From Prevotella sp. UBA2754 (lineage in GTDB: Bacteria > Bacteroidota > Bacteroidia > Bacteroidales > Bacteroidaceae): DNA of 64,000 bases. Under the pieces are notes generated by a model. That model made no database searches and was not told the DNA's origin. It was given only the letters and a program-made list of their open reading frames with translations. The stretch's first letter is position 1; every line of letters begins with the position of its first letter. Location: the NCBI GenBank assembly GCA_002353295.1, contig DEJG01000019.1, forward strand, positions 321,300-385,299. The letters run 5' to 3'. Below, piece after piece: positions 15,222 through 24,669 of the stretch. A program made the translations under genes and the position numbers.

Positions 15222-16713
15222 GGAAATTAATTTTGAAGTTAAAAGTGGAACAATCACCATAGATATTGCCCTTGTCAAAGGCATAAGCAGCAGAGAATTG
15301 CCACGGTCCTACATGGTAGTTGCCTTGCAACATGGCGTCAAAAGAATGGCGTTTGGGATACAATGGCTCATGGTAGGTACCCTGTCCTTCACGGTATGAT
15401 CCTTTCACCAGATAGGACAGACAGTCTGTAATCTCGCCATTGACCGCCAAGTGCCATGCCTTGACACGGTTATCGTTTAATAAGAGGTACCCATCCTTAT
15501 TATATATAGGTGAGGTCATCAGTGCTATACCTGGTGTCATACCATAATGCGCATAGCCGTCATAGAATGAATGATTATAATAATTGTCAGCACCCACCAC
15601 CAAATCGGTAATCTGACTGCGAATGGGTTCAGGAAAGTCTCCCTTGTCCCAGTGAAGGGGACCTGACTGGTTGGTGCTTTGGAAATATTCGAATACTGCT
15701 CCACGCACATACTGACGGCCAGGGGTTTTGTTCTTGTATTGTATACCCCAGAGTCCGTCCCAGCCATTGCCTTTGCGAACACCAGAACCGTCTTCGAATG
15801 GATTGTCAAGGTAGGCCTGTACCTGATGGTTCTTGTTGATGTTCCACCCGATCTGGTAGGTCATCACACCAACGTGGTTACCATAGACCCAGTCTTCCAT
15901 CGAGCCGTTTTCGAAATACTGGTTGTCTCCTGTAGGTAGAATGGCTCTCCAGAACGCCTTCAGATTGGCTGGTTTCTTTTTGGCCACAAGTACTCCGTTC
16001 TCATATTTGTACATGGTGCCACCAAATTGTACGGCATGTTCGATGCCCACCATGACAAAAACGGGCTTGTCGGGGTTGCTGCGGATATACAGATGTTTCT
16101 GATGGTAATAGGCACCTTTGGTATATCTGGAATTATTTCCTTGATTGAACTGTCTCTCATGGAAATTACTATCCATAAACTTACCATATCCGAAGTCAAA
16201 GTTAATCTGTACCCACTTCTTGGTGAAAGGAACTGTCCAGAAACCGTTGGTGCCGAAATGCACTTGAGAGATGGGCTTGGCATTCGTTCCTTTGACGAAT
16301 GAACCTACGGATAGCAGATTGTCGCGCACCACTTGCTGTTGTTCCCGGCTGCCTACCTCAAAGAAGAATGATTTCCATGTGAGGTTGGCATAACACTGTT
16401 GCAGATAAACCTTATGGTCTGCATGTATCGAAGCAATGGCATCCACAGTCCCTGACAGTGTCAGGTTTTTATTAAATGCATGCGAGATGTTGACAGCTCC
16501 GCGCAAATAGGCAGTATTAGCTCTCGTTCCCAAAGTGTGATGCCGATTGGTCGCCAGTTGGTAGGCGGTATAGTCACCTGTGCCTACAGCTGTTTCTGCC
16601 GTCAGGTCGTAGGTGATGTGTGTTGCCAGCGTGTCCTGTGCTTTCGTTGAGAGTGAAAACGTCACCAGGCAGGTCGACAAAGCGAGTAAGTGATTTTTCA
16701 TAAGCTTAACCAT
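15205..16713 (-). CDS. Wzi-family capsule assembly outer-membrane protein
   Basis: 502 residues with a signal peptide (cleavage near STKAQ) and a body of amphipathic strands rich in aromatic and Gly residues, consistent with a large beta-barrel. The pattern of motifs such as LRGAVNISHAFNKNLTLSGT and GVMTYQIGWNINKNHQVQAY matches the capsule-assembly Wzi family, whose E. coli member anchors capsule to the cell surface. Met5 is an alternative start. It heads a two-gene unit with the small lipoprotein and lies near the polysaccharide cluster, which supports a role in surface attachment. Confidence 0.75.
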   Translation of the reverse strand: MVKLMKNHLLALSTCLVTFSLSTKAQDTLATHITYDLTAETAVGTGDYTAYQLATNRHHTLGTRANTAYLRGAVNISHAFNKNLTLSGTVDAIASIHADHKVYLQQCYANLTWKSFFFEVGSREQQQVVRDNLLSVGSFVKGTNAKPISQVHFGTNGFWTVPFTKKWVQINFDFGYGKFMDSNFHERQFNQGNNSRYTKGAYYHQKHLYIRSNPDKPVFVMVGIEHAVQFGGTMYKYENGVLVAKKKPANLKAFWRAILPTGDNQYFENGSMEDWVYGNHVGVMTYQIGWNINKNHQVQAYLDNPFEDGSGVRKGNGWDGLWGIQYKNKTPGRQYVRGAVFEYFQSTNQSGPLHWDKGDFPEPIRSQITDLVVGADNYYNHSFYDGYAHYGMTPGIALMTSPIYNKDGYLLLNDNRVKAWHLAVNGEITDCLSYLVKGSYREGQGTYHEPLYPKRHSFDAMLQGNYHVGPWQFSAAYAFDKGNIYGDCSTFNFKINFHGKIL

Positions 16714-16862
16714 ATATCTTATTTAACGTAAGCGCGTGTAGTTTATTGCTTTTATCTCGATACAAAATTGTTGCTGTCATGGAGCTGATTGACAATTAAA
16801 GATTAAAACTGCAAGTTATGCGGTTTGGGGCTTTGTTGTTTGGGCATATCACAAAAATGTAG

Positions 16863-16870
16863 TATCTTTG
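16863..16870 (+). promoter_or_regulatory. -7 promoter element of the MATE gene
   Basis: TATCTTTG followed by C, 36 bases before the GTG at 16906; it excludes the upstream ATG at 16825. Confidence 0.65.
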
Positions 16871-16905
16871 CCACCATAAAAACTTATTCCAAGGAACGGA
16901 GACGT

Positions 16906-18273
16906 GTGAAAAAGATAAAAGATAAGCATAGGGATAGTATAGATTTTGGAAAGGCGAAGATAGAACCGCTTTTCCACAGCATTTTCTTTCCCACACTGTT
17001 GTCGATGGTGTTTGCATCCCTATTCACTGTTGCCGACGGTATCTTTGTCGGACAGGGCGTGGGCAGCAATGCGCTAGCAGCCATTAACATAGTGTCACCT
17101 GTATTTCTGTTAACGACAGGCATTGCCCTGATGTTTGGCGTAGGTGTATCGGTGGTGGCCAGCATCCATCTGGCTCAGGGCAACATCAAAGCCGCCAATA
17201 TCAATATCACACAGGCATTCACTGTGGCGTCGTTGCTCATGACTGTACTGGCCCTGGCGATTTATATCTGGCGCGCCCCCTTCCTTAGGATGCTGGGATG
17301 CAGCGATACACTCATGCCGTTAGCTTTGGATTATCTCGTCCTCATACTTCCTGGCTGTATCTGCATCATCAGTCAGATGATAGGTACCTTCGTCATCCGT
17401 CTTGACGGCTCGCCCAAATATGCAGCTTCGTTGGAAATCATTCCAGGGCTCCTGAACATCTTTCTCGACTGGCTCTTTGTATTCCCCCTGCAGATGGGGG
17501 TGGCTGGTAGTGCCTTGGCTTCATCTCTGGCCTGTGCCGCAGCCTCTGCTATGGCGTTTTGGTTTGTGCTTTTCCGTGCTCGCACCGTCAAGCTTCGCTG
17601 GTTAAAGTTCACACTCACCAGTCTCTATCTCACAGCACGCAACATCGGCTATATGGTTCGCAGCGGTTTTTCCTCAATGTTAGGTGAACTGGCTATGTCC
17701 ATGATACTGCTGGCAGGCAATTACGTCTTCATCCGCGAACTGGGTGAGGATGGTGTAGCAGCTTTCTGTGTGGCTTGCTATCTCTATCCCATCGTCTATA
17801 TGATCAACAATGCAGTGGCTCAGTCAGCCCAACCCATTATCAGTTTCAACTATGGGGCAGGCAACACCAGTCGTGTGCGGGAGTCCTTCTGGCTCAGCCT
17901 GCGCACAGCCACCATTTGCGGTCTGTTAGCCACAGCCGTCCTCACATTGGGAGCCAAGCCTCTTATCTCCCTTTTTCTGCAAACAGGCACCAGAGCCTAC
18001 GATATAGCCATAGCAGGTCTTCCGTTGTTTGCTGTCTCCGCCATATTTTTTGCGTTGAATGTAGTCATGATAGGTTATTATCAGGCCATCGAGGAGAATT
18101 CCCGTGCTACAGTTTACATGTTGCTTCGTGGTTTAGTGTTTCTCATCCCAGCGTTCATCGTGTTGCCGATGTTTATTTCTCCGCAAGGTATGTGGCTTGC
18201 CGTTCCTGTCTCAGAAGCCCTTACTCTCTGCGTCATTCTGTTGACGAGGAAAAGGTCTTCATTTATTATTTGA
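16906..18273 (+). CDS. MATE-family multidrug/Na+ antiporter
   Basis: About 455 residues from the GTG at 16906, which follows a GGAG ribosome-binding sequence and lies downstream of the -7 element; the reading from ATG 16825 does not. Twelve TM helices are predicted in two homologous halves, with MATE motifs such as PTLLSMVFASLFTVADGIFVG and an N-terminal cytoplasmic helix. It exports cationic drugs or metabolites in exchange for Na+ or H+ at the inner membrane. Its 3' end overlaps the convergent flavoprotein gene by 15 bases. Confidence 0.9.
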   Translation: MKKIKDKHRDSIDFGKAKIEPLFHSIFFPTLLSMVFASLFTVADGIFVGQGVGSNALAAINIVSPVFLLTTGIALMFGVGVSVVASIHLAQGNIKAANINITQAFTVASLLMTVLALAIYIWRAPFLRMLGCSDTLMPLALDYLVLILPGCICIISQMIGTFVIRLDGSPKYAASLEIIPGLLNIFLDWLFVFPLQMGVAGSALASSLACAAASAMAFWFVLFRARTVKLRWLKFTLTSLYLTARNIGYMVRSGFSSMLGELAMSMILLAGNYVFIRELGEDGVAAFCVACYLYPIVYMINNAVAQSAQPIISFNYGAGNTSRVRESFWLSLRTATICGLLATAVLTLGAKPLISLFLQTGTRAYDIAIAGLPLFAVSAIFFALNVVMIGYYQAIEENSRATVYMLLRGLVFLIPAFIVLPMFISPQGMWLAVPVSEALTLCVILLTRKRSSFII

Positions 18274-19446
18274 TTCAATATCGTTGGCAATAGCTTGGGA
18301 TACGGTGTAGGCTGTGGTCCAGGCTGCTTGGAAATTGAATCCGCCAGTAATGCCGTCAATATCGAGTACCTCGCCGGCAAAGTAAAGTCGTGGGTGCGTT
18401 TTACATTCTAAGGTCTGTGGAAATACTACACTCAAGTCGACACCACCGCAGGTGACAAACTCGTCCTTGAAGGCTGCACGGCCTGCTATCTGGTAGGTAT
18501 CGTTGCAGAGTACGTTGCTAAGTCGGTTTATCTCTTTACGGTTCAAGTTCTCCCAACGGTTTTGTGCCCTTTCGCCCAGCACTTTCTGAATAAGGTAGTT
18601 CCAGAGTCGGGTAGGGAGGTCAAAAGGTCGGATGGTGATTATTTGTTTCTGAGGATATTGTACCATGATGCGTTGCAATTCATTCAGTGCAGCAGTATCA
18701 TTGCTGTTGATCCAATTGACAGCTAATGGCATGTGGTAATCGTTGTCTGCCAGCAGTCGGGCGGCATGACTGGAGAGTTTCAGAATGCAGGGACCACTCA
18801 TGCCCCAATGGGTGATGAGCAATGGCCCTTCGCCCTTGAGCTTGGTGCCGGGGATAGAGGCGACAGCCTGCGTGACGACTGTACCCATCAGGTCGTGCAG
18901 TTTTGCATCATCAATGGCAAAGGTGAACAGGGATGGGACAGGCTGGATGATGGGCATATCCGTCAGAAAACCGCTTCGGGACATTCCACCGGTGGTGACG
19001 GCAATATAGTCGAAATCGTCGAGTTGGCTGAGGCTCTCAATACGGTGTTCGGTCATGATGTGCACCTGATGGCGACGTGCTTCGGTTAGAAAACAGTTGA
19101 TGATGGTTTGCGCATCTTGTGAAGCAGGAAACACACAGTGGTCGTCCTGTGTAACCAGTCGGATGCCGTGGTGTTCAAACCATTCGAAAGCATCTCGTGG
19201 ACCAAAACTCTTGAAGAGTCGCTTGAGCAGACGGTGCCCGCGGGGATAGACCTCAGAAAGATCGTTTACACCCTCGAAGGAATTGGTGCAATTACATCGT
19301 CCTCCTCCAGATATTGCAACTTTGGCGAGTACACGTTGTGATTTCTCAAAAATGGTAATCTCGGCTTGAGGGCATCTCTCTTTGAGTGTGATGGCGAGGA
19401 AGAATCCGGCAGCCCCTCCTCCGATGATGGCTACTTTCGGCGTCAT
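18259..19446 (-). CDS. HI0933/YhiN-family flavoprotein oxidoreductase
   Basis: 395 residues. The N-terminal dinucleotide motif VAIIGGGAAG, the family signature KVAISGGGRCNCTN (about 42-55) and the C-terminal GEVLDIDGITGGFNFQAAW place it in the HI0933-like FAD protein family of unknown substrate. It is cytoplasmic. It ends the leftward polysaccharide gene row (9 bases after the sugar transferase start side of the cluster) but is probably a housekeeping gene rather than part of it. Confidence 0.9.
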   Translation of the reverse strand: MTPKVAIIGGGAAGFFLAITLKERCPQAEITIFEKSQRVLAKVAISGGGRCNCTNSFEGVNDLSEVYPRGHRLLKRLFKSFGPRDAFEWFEHHGIRLVTQDDHCVFPASQDAQTIINCFLTEARRHQVHIMTEHRIESLSQLDDFDYIAVTTGGMSRSGFLTDMPIIQPVPSLFTFAIDDAKLHDLMGTVVTQAVASIPGTKLKGEGPLLITHWGMSGPCILKLSSHAARLLADNDYHMPLAVNWINSNDTAALNELQRIMVQYPQKQIITIRPFDLPTRLWNYLIQKVLGERAQNRWENLNRKEINRLSNVLCNDTYQIAGRAAFKDEFVTCGGVDLSVVFPQTLECKTHPRLYFAGEVLDIDGITGGFNFQAAWTTAYTVSQAIANDIESNNK

Positions 19447-19455
19447 TTATAGGAT

Positions 19456-20085
19456 TCAGAATTTCTTGCCAGTGACAACGTAGAACACGGTAAGAAACAT
19501 GATTTTAATATCTAGCCACCATGATCTGCGTTTCAGATAGTCCAAATCCATTTCCAAGCGCTTAAGCATCTTTTCCATGGTGTCCGTATAACCGTTATAT
19601 AGCGTGGCATACGAAGTAACACCAGGACGTATTTGATAGAGATATTCGTAGCGGGAATCCAAACTCATGATTTGATCGATATAGAATTTTCGCTCTGGGC
19701 GTGGACCAACAAAAGACATCTGCCCTTTTAGCACGTTCACCAGTTGTGGTAACTCATCCAAGTGGTGACTTCTTAGGAATTTTCCTGCCTTGGTCAGTCG
19801 CTCATCAGTCCCTTCATTATACAACTTAGGCCCATTCTCTTCTGCATTAACTACCATACTGCGGAATTTGTAGATAGTAAAAGGTCTGCCAAAACGCCCG
19901 ATGCGTACTTGTTTATAGATGACAGGCCCGTCTTTATCTTCATGTTTGATGATGAGGTAGCAAATAATGAATAAGGGAGAGGAGAGTATGATGAATATTA
20001 ATGCCATAATGAAGTCGAACCATCGTTTGACCTCTCTTTCAAAAGCATTCATACCATCATAAATATAAGTGTAGTTGTGTTCCAT
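19456..20085 (-). CDS. Initiating sugar transferase (undecaprenyl-phosphate phosphosugar transferase)
   Basis: A 209-residue membrane protein of the short PglC-like type: one N-terminal re-entrant/TM helix (about 24-45) followed by the catalytic domain with KFRSMVVNAE, the Asp-Glu dyad in TDERLTKAG, and LDELPQLVNVLKG..SFVGPRPE. It transfers the first sugar phosphate to undecaprenyl phosphate and so starts repeat-unit synthesis. It lies at the downstream end of the cluster, in keeping with the WecB, glycosyltransferase, Wzx and Wzy genes. The decayed stretch upstream (20086-20668) separates it from the next gene. Confidence 0.93.
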   Translation of the reverse strand: MEHNYTYIYDGMNAFEREVKRWFDFIMALIFIILSSPLFIICYLIIKHEDKDGPVIYKQVRIGRFGRPFTIYKFRSMVVNAEENGPKLYNEGTDERLTKAGKFLRSHHLDELPQLVNVLKGQMSFVGPRPERKFYIDQIMSLDSRYEYLYQIRPGVTSYATLYNGYTDTMEKMLKRLEMDLDYLKRRSWWLDIKIMFLTVFYVVTGKKF

Positions 20086-20106
20086 CAGCGATTTGTTTTA
20101 ATTATG

Positions 20107-20120
20107 TAACGTATACGTTA
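20107..20120. promoter_or_regulatory. 14-bp perfect palindrome TAACGTATACGTTA
   Basis: Lies 21 bases upstream of the sugar transferase start. A possible operator; no -7 element is recognised beside it. Confidence 0.35.
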
Positions 20121-20336
20121 TGTGTTTTATTGTATATATCCTATTACCTTTTTCACAATTTCTCATTTTTTACGGAAAGCGTGGACACTTTGTACTTTCG
20201 TTTCTTGGATTTCACAGTGAGCTGGATTTTGTATAACGTAGGTGTACTCCATGCATTTTTCAATGCAGACTTGCTAATATCGATTTTTCCCACTTTTGCA
20301 TTGATTTCCCCTTCAGGATATCCCTTCCAGCAGCAG

Positions 20337-20525
20337 AAATTCAGAGTCGATGAGGTCTATCAGCTTTATCCGGAATACTATATTCTGAAGGTGAATGATT
20401 TCAACCGCTGGTTGAAAGTGCCCATGGAACAGTGGCTCTACTTTCTGGGCACCAGCGAAATCCCCGACGATGTTGATGCCCCCGGTCTCCAGGAAGTCGA
20501 CAGACCCCGTGGCTTTGGCCAATAA
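20337..20525 (+). pseudogene. C-terminal fragment of a PD-(D/E)XK (Rpn/TIGR01784) transposase-family protein
   Basis: The 62 codons before a TAA read as the conserved tail of this family (YPEYYILKVNDF, WLYFLGTSEI, APGLQE). The preceding plus-strand frame does not look like the rest of the protein. The catalytic nuclease domain is missing, so this is a remnant. It lies in a 583-base gap between glycosyltransferase genes. The minus strand over 20153-20340 also holds a Lys-rich open frame ending in TGA that resembles a protein tail, which I cannot name. Confidence 0.6.
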
Positions 20526-20676
20526 GCAGTGGCCTTTCGACTAGCCGTTTTACATCATACTCAACCAAAGCGTCAGGACATTCGGAACACCTATTGGCGG
20601 CGACCGGGATTTGGACTACGTCTATGAGACGGAGTTCGACTGGGTGAGGGTGTACCAGCGGAATGGCACTAAATGA
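20503..20676 (+). pseudogene. C-terminal fragment of a GH16 (laminarinase/beta-glucanase-like) gene with a stop codon
   Basis: Frame 1 reads ANKQWPFD, a TAG, then PFYIILNQSVRTFGTP and YETEFDWVRVYQR before TGA. This is the characteristic C-terminal sandwich of GH16 enzymes. The TAG sits where family members usually have Gln (FDQPFYIILN), a single-base nonsense change. The catalytic core is missing. It abuts the previous fragment, so the gap is a mosaic of two unrelated decayed genes. Confidence 0.65.
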
Positions 20677-21430
20677 GGCTCTTGTAAAAAGCTTTGGAGG
20701 CGTAACTGATAAAATAGAACAAAGACTGAAGTAGCGATAGGTGTTCAATGTCCCTGTAGATGCTCCATTGCCACTGGACGACTTCCATCTTGTTGGCAGA
20801 CACAGAGGTGCTGTTGATTCTGTAGGCGGCCAAGGTGGTGCCTGTGTTCTTGGCCCGATACCCTTGTTTCAAAATTGCTAACCACATCGCGTAATCCTCG
20901 TGGTGAATGTCTTGAATAGTGACTTTGCCCACTTTCCTGGTATCGTAAATGCCGGTTAAATTGCCAATGACATTGCCGTAGAGCAACGACCGGTAGGTTG
21001 CGTATCGTGGTGCGGTAACGATACGGTTGCTGCGGATGCCTTTTTCGTCTATTTTCTCATAATTGGAAAACACGATGGCTGTGCGATTGTCTTTGAACAG
21101 TGCCAGCTGTTGCTCTAATTTCTGAGGAAACCACAAATCGTCGCTATCCAGAAAAGCTATGTATCGTCCCTTTGATGCTTGTACACCTATGTTTCTGGGT
21201 GCTGACGGCATTCCCTTGGGATTGCTATTCTGTAGCACTCTGATTCGGCTGTCTTTAGCTGCGTATTCTAGGGCAATCTGATATGAATTGTCAGAAGAGC
21301 AGTCGTCGATGATGAGTAGTTCCCAATGCTTGAATGTCTGGTTGATGACAGATTCAATGGAAGCACCCAGAAAAGGTGCCGAATTGTACAATGGCATCAC
21401 GACAGAAACTGTTTTTGTTGTTGCTCCCAT
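20669..21430 (-). CDS. Glycosyltransferase family 2
   Basis: 253 residues, opening with the GT-A nucleotide-binding strand VSVVMPLYNSAPFL, then LLIIDDCSSDNS and the metal-binding FLDSDDLWFPQKL (DxD-type motif). The C-terminal part lacks a TM helix. It adds one sugar to the lipid-linked repeat unit at the cytoplasmic face of the inner membrane. Donor and linkage cannot be predicted. It overlaps the decayed GH16 fragment by eight bases. Confidence 0.9.
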   Translation of the reverse strand: MGATTKTVSVVMPLYNSAPFLGASIESVINQTFKHWELLIIDDCSSDNSYQIALEYAAKDSRIRVLQNSNPKGMPSAPRNIGVQASKGRYIAFLDSDDLWFPQKLEQQLALFKDNRTAIVFSNYEKIDEKGIRSNRIVTAPRYATYRSLLYGNVIGNLTGIYDTRKVGKVTIQDIHHEDYAMWLAILKQGYRAKNTGTTLAAYRINSTSVSANKMEVVQWQWSIYRDIEHLSLLQSLFYFISYASKAFYKSLI

Positions 21431-21468
21431 ATCAAATATAACGTAACAGATGCGATTCTATTATACTG

Positions 21469-22569
21469 TCATCGCTGTTTTTTTTTATCTAAGAACTTGT
21501 CAATCTCTTCTGTTATTTTGACAAAATCTTCGTTCCATGTAGTTTGCTGCAAGAAAAATGAATGGATGTTCTGGGCTATCTGGTCCAGTTCCAGCGTGTT
21601 GCTTGCTATATGTTCCAGAAAAGCATTGATGTTGTCAGTGGAATAAGGGTCGACAGTCATACCGATACCCTCGTGGGAAACAAAGTCGCCCAAGCGCGTG
21701 TTGTCGGCATAGACAGTGGGTATGCCATACACCAGCGACTCGTGGAACTTGTTGGAGATGGCATACTTGACGTTGAAGTCCTTGTTGGGATAGGCCGCCC
21801 ATACAATATCCGTCTGTTGGTAGAGCCGACCCACATCCTCAAAATCATAACGCCCTGTGAAATGAATGTTCTGTGCATTCCCTGCATAATCTTCTAAGTA
21901 TTGCCGGGCATGTCCGTCACCATGGAAGAACAGGTCGAAACGGCTGTCGCCACGAACGGCATCGATGAGCAGCGCCAGAATCTCACGATAGCGCAGCAGT
22001 CCGATAAAGGCGATGCGGATGGGGTTGTGGAGTGTGTACGGCTGTGTGGAAGGCTCGACATGGACTATCGGCTTGTTCTCCAGCACTATCTGCCGATGCT
22101 TCGGGCTGTATAGCTCCGTGAAGAAACGAGAGGCATGGATGGTCAGGTCGGCTTGGCGCATCTTCCAATGTTCAAGAATAGAAGATGCCTTACGGAAGAT
22201 GTATGCTTCTGTTGGTACGTCCAGATCCTCGTAGATGAGCATCTGTCGGCTGCGGTCCAGCCGGGGCACCATCAGCAGGTTGTTCCAGTGCGAGGCAATG
22301 ACGACGTCAGGGTTTAGCCGTCGGATGGTGTCGTGGCAGAACTTGCGGTATCCCCAGAGATTGAGTAGCTTGCGGGTCTTGTTGCCATATGCCGATACTT
22401 TGGAATAGACGTGGTAACCGGGCAGAGCCTGTTGGTAGTCGTTGTTGCGGTCCCACGTGATGACGGAAAACTCTGCCTGCTCGCCGTAATGCTCGGCCAG
22501 CGAAGTGAGTATTTTCCGGTTTCGGGTGTTGATGGGATAGCAGTCGTCTATAAGGAGGATGTGTATCAT
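21469..22569 (-). CDS. GT-B glycosyltransferase (GT4-like)
   Basis: 366 residues without TM helices. The N-terminus MIHILLIDDCYPINTRNRK is of the GT-B type, and the C-terminal half has IRIAFIGLLRYR, FHGDGHARQYLEDYA, IHFTGRYDFEDV and the nucleotide-binding KFHESLVYGIPTVYADN, as in GT4 retaining enzymes, although the canonical EX7E is weak. It follows wecB with a 4-base overlap, so the two are translationally coupled; it may use the ManNAc product or another sugar of the repeat unit. Confidence 0.8.
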   Translation of the reverse strand: MIHILLIDDCYPINTRNRKILTSLAEHYGEQAEFSVITWDRNNDYQQALPGYHVYSKVSAYGNKTRKLLNLWGYRKFCHDTIRRLNPDVVIASHWNNLLMVPRLDRSRQMLIYEDLDVPTEAYIFRKASSILEHWKMRQADLTIHASRFFTELYSPKHRQIVLENKPIVHVEPSTQPYTLHNPIRIAFIGLLRYREILALLIDAVRGDSRFDLFFHGDGHARQYLEDYAGNAQNIHFTGRYDFEDVGRLYQQTDIVWAAYPNKDFNVKYAISNKFHESLVYGIPTVYADNTRLGDFVSHEGIGMTVDPYSTDNINAFLEHIASNTLELDQIAQNIHSFFLQQTTWNEDFVKITEEIDKFLDKKKQR

Positions 22570-23729
22570 AACAGTGCTTTCGATAATACGTTGATAATAC
22601 GTTCGCAGGCTTTACCGTCGCCGTATGGGTTGACTGCTTGGCTCATCTGCTGGTATGCCTCTGCATCGTCAAGGAGCGAGCTTACTTCATGGACAATCTT
22701 GTCGTAGTCCGTTCCCACCAGTTTCACCGTTCCGGCAGACAGCGCTTCCGGCCGTTCGGTGGTGTCGCGCATCACCAACACCGGCTTTCCCAGACCGGGG
22801 GCTTCTTCCTGGATGCCGCCGCTGTCGGTTAGCACGATAGTCGATTTTTCCATCAAATAGACAAACTCCAGGTACTGTAGCGGTTCGATGAAGAACATAT
22901 TACCGAGGTTTTCCAGGTCTTCACCGAACACCTGGTGTATAGGCTTGCGCACGTTAGGGTTGAGGTGCATCGGATAGACAAAGTCAACACCAGGATACTT
23001 CTCGGTCAAGTCTTTGATGGCAGTTACCATGCGAATAAACCCTTCGCCGAAATTCTCGCGGCGGTGACCGGTAATAAGGATTAGCCTTCTGCCATTACAC
23101 AGGCGTTTTACGTCATATCCGGCAGCAGCCAGTACCTTCACCTGCTCGACTGCTAACAATGGATTGTTTTTTAGTCTGTCAACCACCATATGGAGAGCAT
23201 CAATCACAGTGTTGCCGGTAACTGTAATCTTACTTTCATCGACATGCTCTTTCAACAGGTTCTCCAGACTGAGCGAGGTGGGAGCAAAATGAAACGTTGC
23301 TATGCGCCCCGTCATCTGTCGGTTCATCTCTTCTGGCCAGGGGCTATAAATATTATAGGTACGCAGACCAGCCTCCACGTGTCCTACCGGTATCTGCTGG
23401 TAAAAGGCGGCTAAGGCTGCTGCTGTAGATGTGGTTGTGTCTCCATGTACCAGTACCACGTCGGGTTTACATGCTTTTAGCACATCACGCATGCCAGTCA
23501 ACACCCTTACAGTAACATCGTACAAATCCTGCCCTTTCTGCATGATGTTTAGGTCATAGTCTGGTTTTATGTCAAATATCCGCAGCACTTGGTCGAGCAT
23601 CTCGCGGTGCTGGCCCGTCACGCATACGATGGTCTCGAAGGAGTCTTTCTCCTTCTGTAGTGCCAGCACGAGCGGTGCCATTTTGATGGCCTCGGGTCGT
23701 GTGCCGAAAACGAGTAATATCTTTTTCAT
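22566..23729 (-). CDS. wecB: UDP-N-acetylglucosamine 2-epimerase, non-hydrolysing
   Basis: 387 residues of normal length with the family motifs FGTRPEAIKMAPLV, VHGDTTTSTAAA, GHVEAGLRT, ITGHRRENFG and LTDSGGIQEEAPGLGKPVL. It interconverts UDP-GlcNAc and UDP-ManNAc in the cytoplasm. The nearby genes do not include a WecC-type dehydrogenase, so the repeat unit may contain ManNAc itself. Its start follows the upstream GT2 gene by 15 bases. Confidence 0.96.
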   Translation of the reverse strand: MKKILLVFGTRPEAIKMAPLVLALQKEKDSFETIVCVTGQHREMLDQVLRIFDIKPDYDLNIMQKGQDLYDVTVRVLTGMRDVLKACKPDVVLVHGDTTTSTAAALAAFYQQIPVGHVEAGLRTYNIYSPWPEEMNRQMTGRIATFHFAPTSLSLENLLKEHVDESKITVTGNTVIDALHMVVDRLKNNPLLAVEQVKVLAAAGYDVKRLCNGRRLILITGHRRENFGEGFIRMVTAIKDLTEKYPGVDFVYPMHLNPNVRKPIHQVFGEDLENLGNMFFIEPLQYLEFVYLMEKSTIVLTDSGGIQEEAPGLGKPVLVMRDTTERPEALSAGTVKLVGTDYDKIVHEVSSLLDDAEAYQQMSQAVNPYGDGKACERIINVLSKALL

Positions 23730-23744
23730 TGATAGTGTGATGTG

Positions 23745-24665
23745 TTATCTTGATTGATATACTCCCCTGAAGTTGGTGATATAAAAGTATAGCTTGGGAA
23801 GGTATAGTCGTAATTTCCTTAATACAAAGGCCATGGGGTATCGCAAGGGAATGTTGCGGCGCACGAAGAGCAGGTAGTCGTGGTCGCTATGGGTGGGGGA
23901 GTTGACGTATTGTCTTCTTACAGCAAGCGTCATGGTCATTAGTCGCTGGATTTCCTCCTTGCCGGAGTCATGGTCACACGTGCATTCGCCGCAGACATGG
24001 GCGGTCACGGCTATTGGCAAATGGTTACGGCGGGCCTGCATGCTGTAGTCTTCGTCTGCTCCTCCGTGTTTGAATCCGTGAAAGAATATTCCCTGTTTGT
24101 CTACAACACCATGATGTATCAGCAGGATATTGGCGTGCGTCATATCTACCATTTGAGGTTTACTGGTAGGGTGAGCCAGCAGGTGGCGACCTTTCGTCTT
24201 ATTGGTAAAGATGAAACCTCCGTATGTTGGTTCATCGGGGTCTCCCGGCTGACAGGTGATGCCCGAAGAGAGTCCGTGTCTCCCATTTTTCCGGTATCCG
24301 TATTCGTCAGCCTCGAAAAGCTCTTCGAACACATTGTCATACACGTTAGTGTCGTCGTTCAGCAGTAGGAAGTAGTCCCACTTGATGCCTGTATCGAGTG
24401 CAGCTTGCCAAGCCATGCGCATACCGCCAGCCCAAAACAGGCTGCCATCGCCCTGCAGGATGTGGATGTCTTTCTCAGCAAACGTCTCTCTGATAGCATC
24501 TGCTGTTCCGTCAGTGCAGCCGTCGTCGGTGATGAAGACAACAAGATCAATGGCCTCCGTCTGCTGATTGTTATATATGTCTAGGGCTACAAACAGATGG
24601 CTCAGGCACGACAGTGTCTTTTCCTTGCGGTTGTGTACGGTGAGTATAGTGGCTATCTTATTCAT
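23745..24665 (-). CDS. Glycosyltransferase family 2 (rhamnosyltransferase-like)
   Basis: About 306 residues from ATG 24665 (MNKIATILTVHNRKEKT). The upstream start at 24713 would overlap the ATPase gene. It has VVFITDDGCTDGT, then LLLNDDTNVYDNVF as the DxD-type motif, and GWxGGADEDYSMQARR-like GGADEDYSM, which places it near the rhamnosyl/galactosyl GT2 group. C-terminal basic and hydrophobic helices suggest membrane association. It begins four bases after the ATPase stop. Confidence 0.87.
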   Translation of the reverse strand: MNKIATILTVHNRKEKTLSCLSHLFVALDIYNNQQTEAIDLVVFITDDGCTDGTADAIRETFAEKDIHILQGDGSLFWAGGMRMAWQAALDTGIKWDYFLLLNDDTNVYDNVFEELFEADEYGYRKNGRHGLSSGITCQPGDPDEPTYGGFIFTNKTKGRHLLAHPTSKPQMVDMTHANILLIHHGVVDKQGIFFHGFKHGGADEDYSMQARRNHLPIAVTAHVCGECTCDHDSGKEEIQRLMTMTLAVRRQYVNSPTHSDHDYLLFVRRNIPLRYPMAFVLRKLRLYLPKLYFYITNFRGVYQSR

Positions 24666-24669
24666 GTGC

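Noticed and set aside
20401..20748. 115-codon minus-strand frame
   Set aside because: It is antisense to the GH16 and transposase-family fragments and overlaps the GT2 gene; the plus-strand reading has real family motifs.
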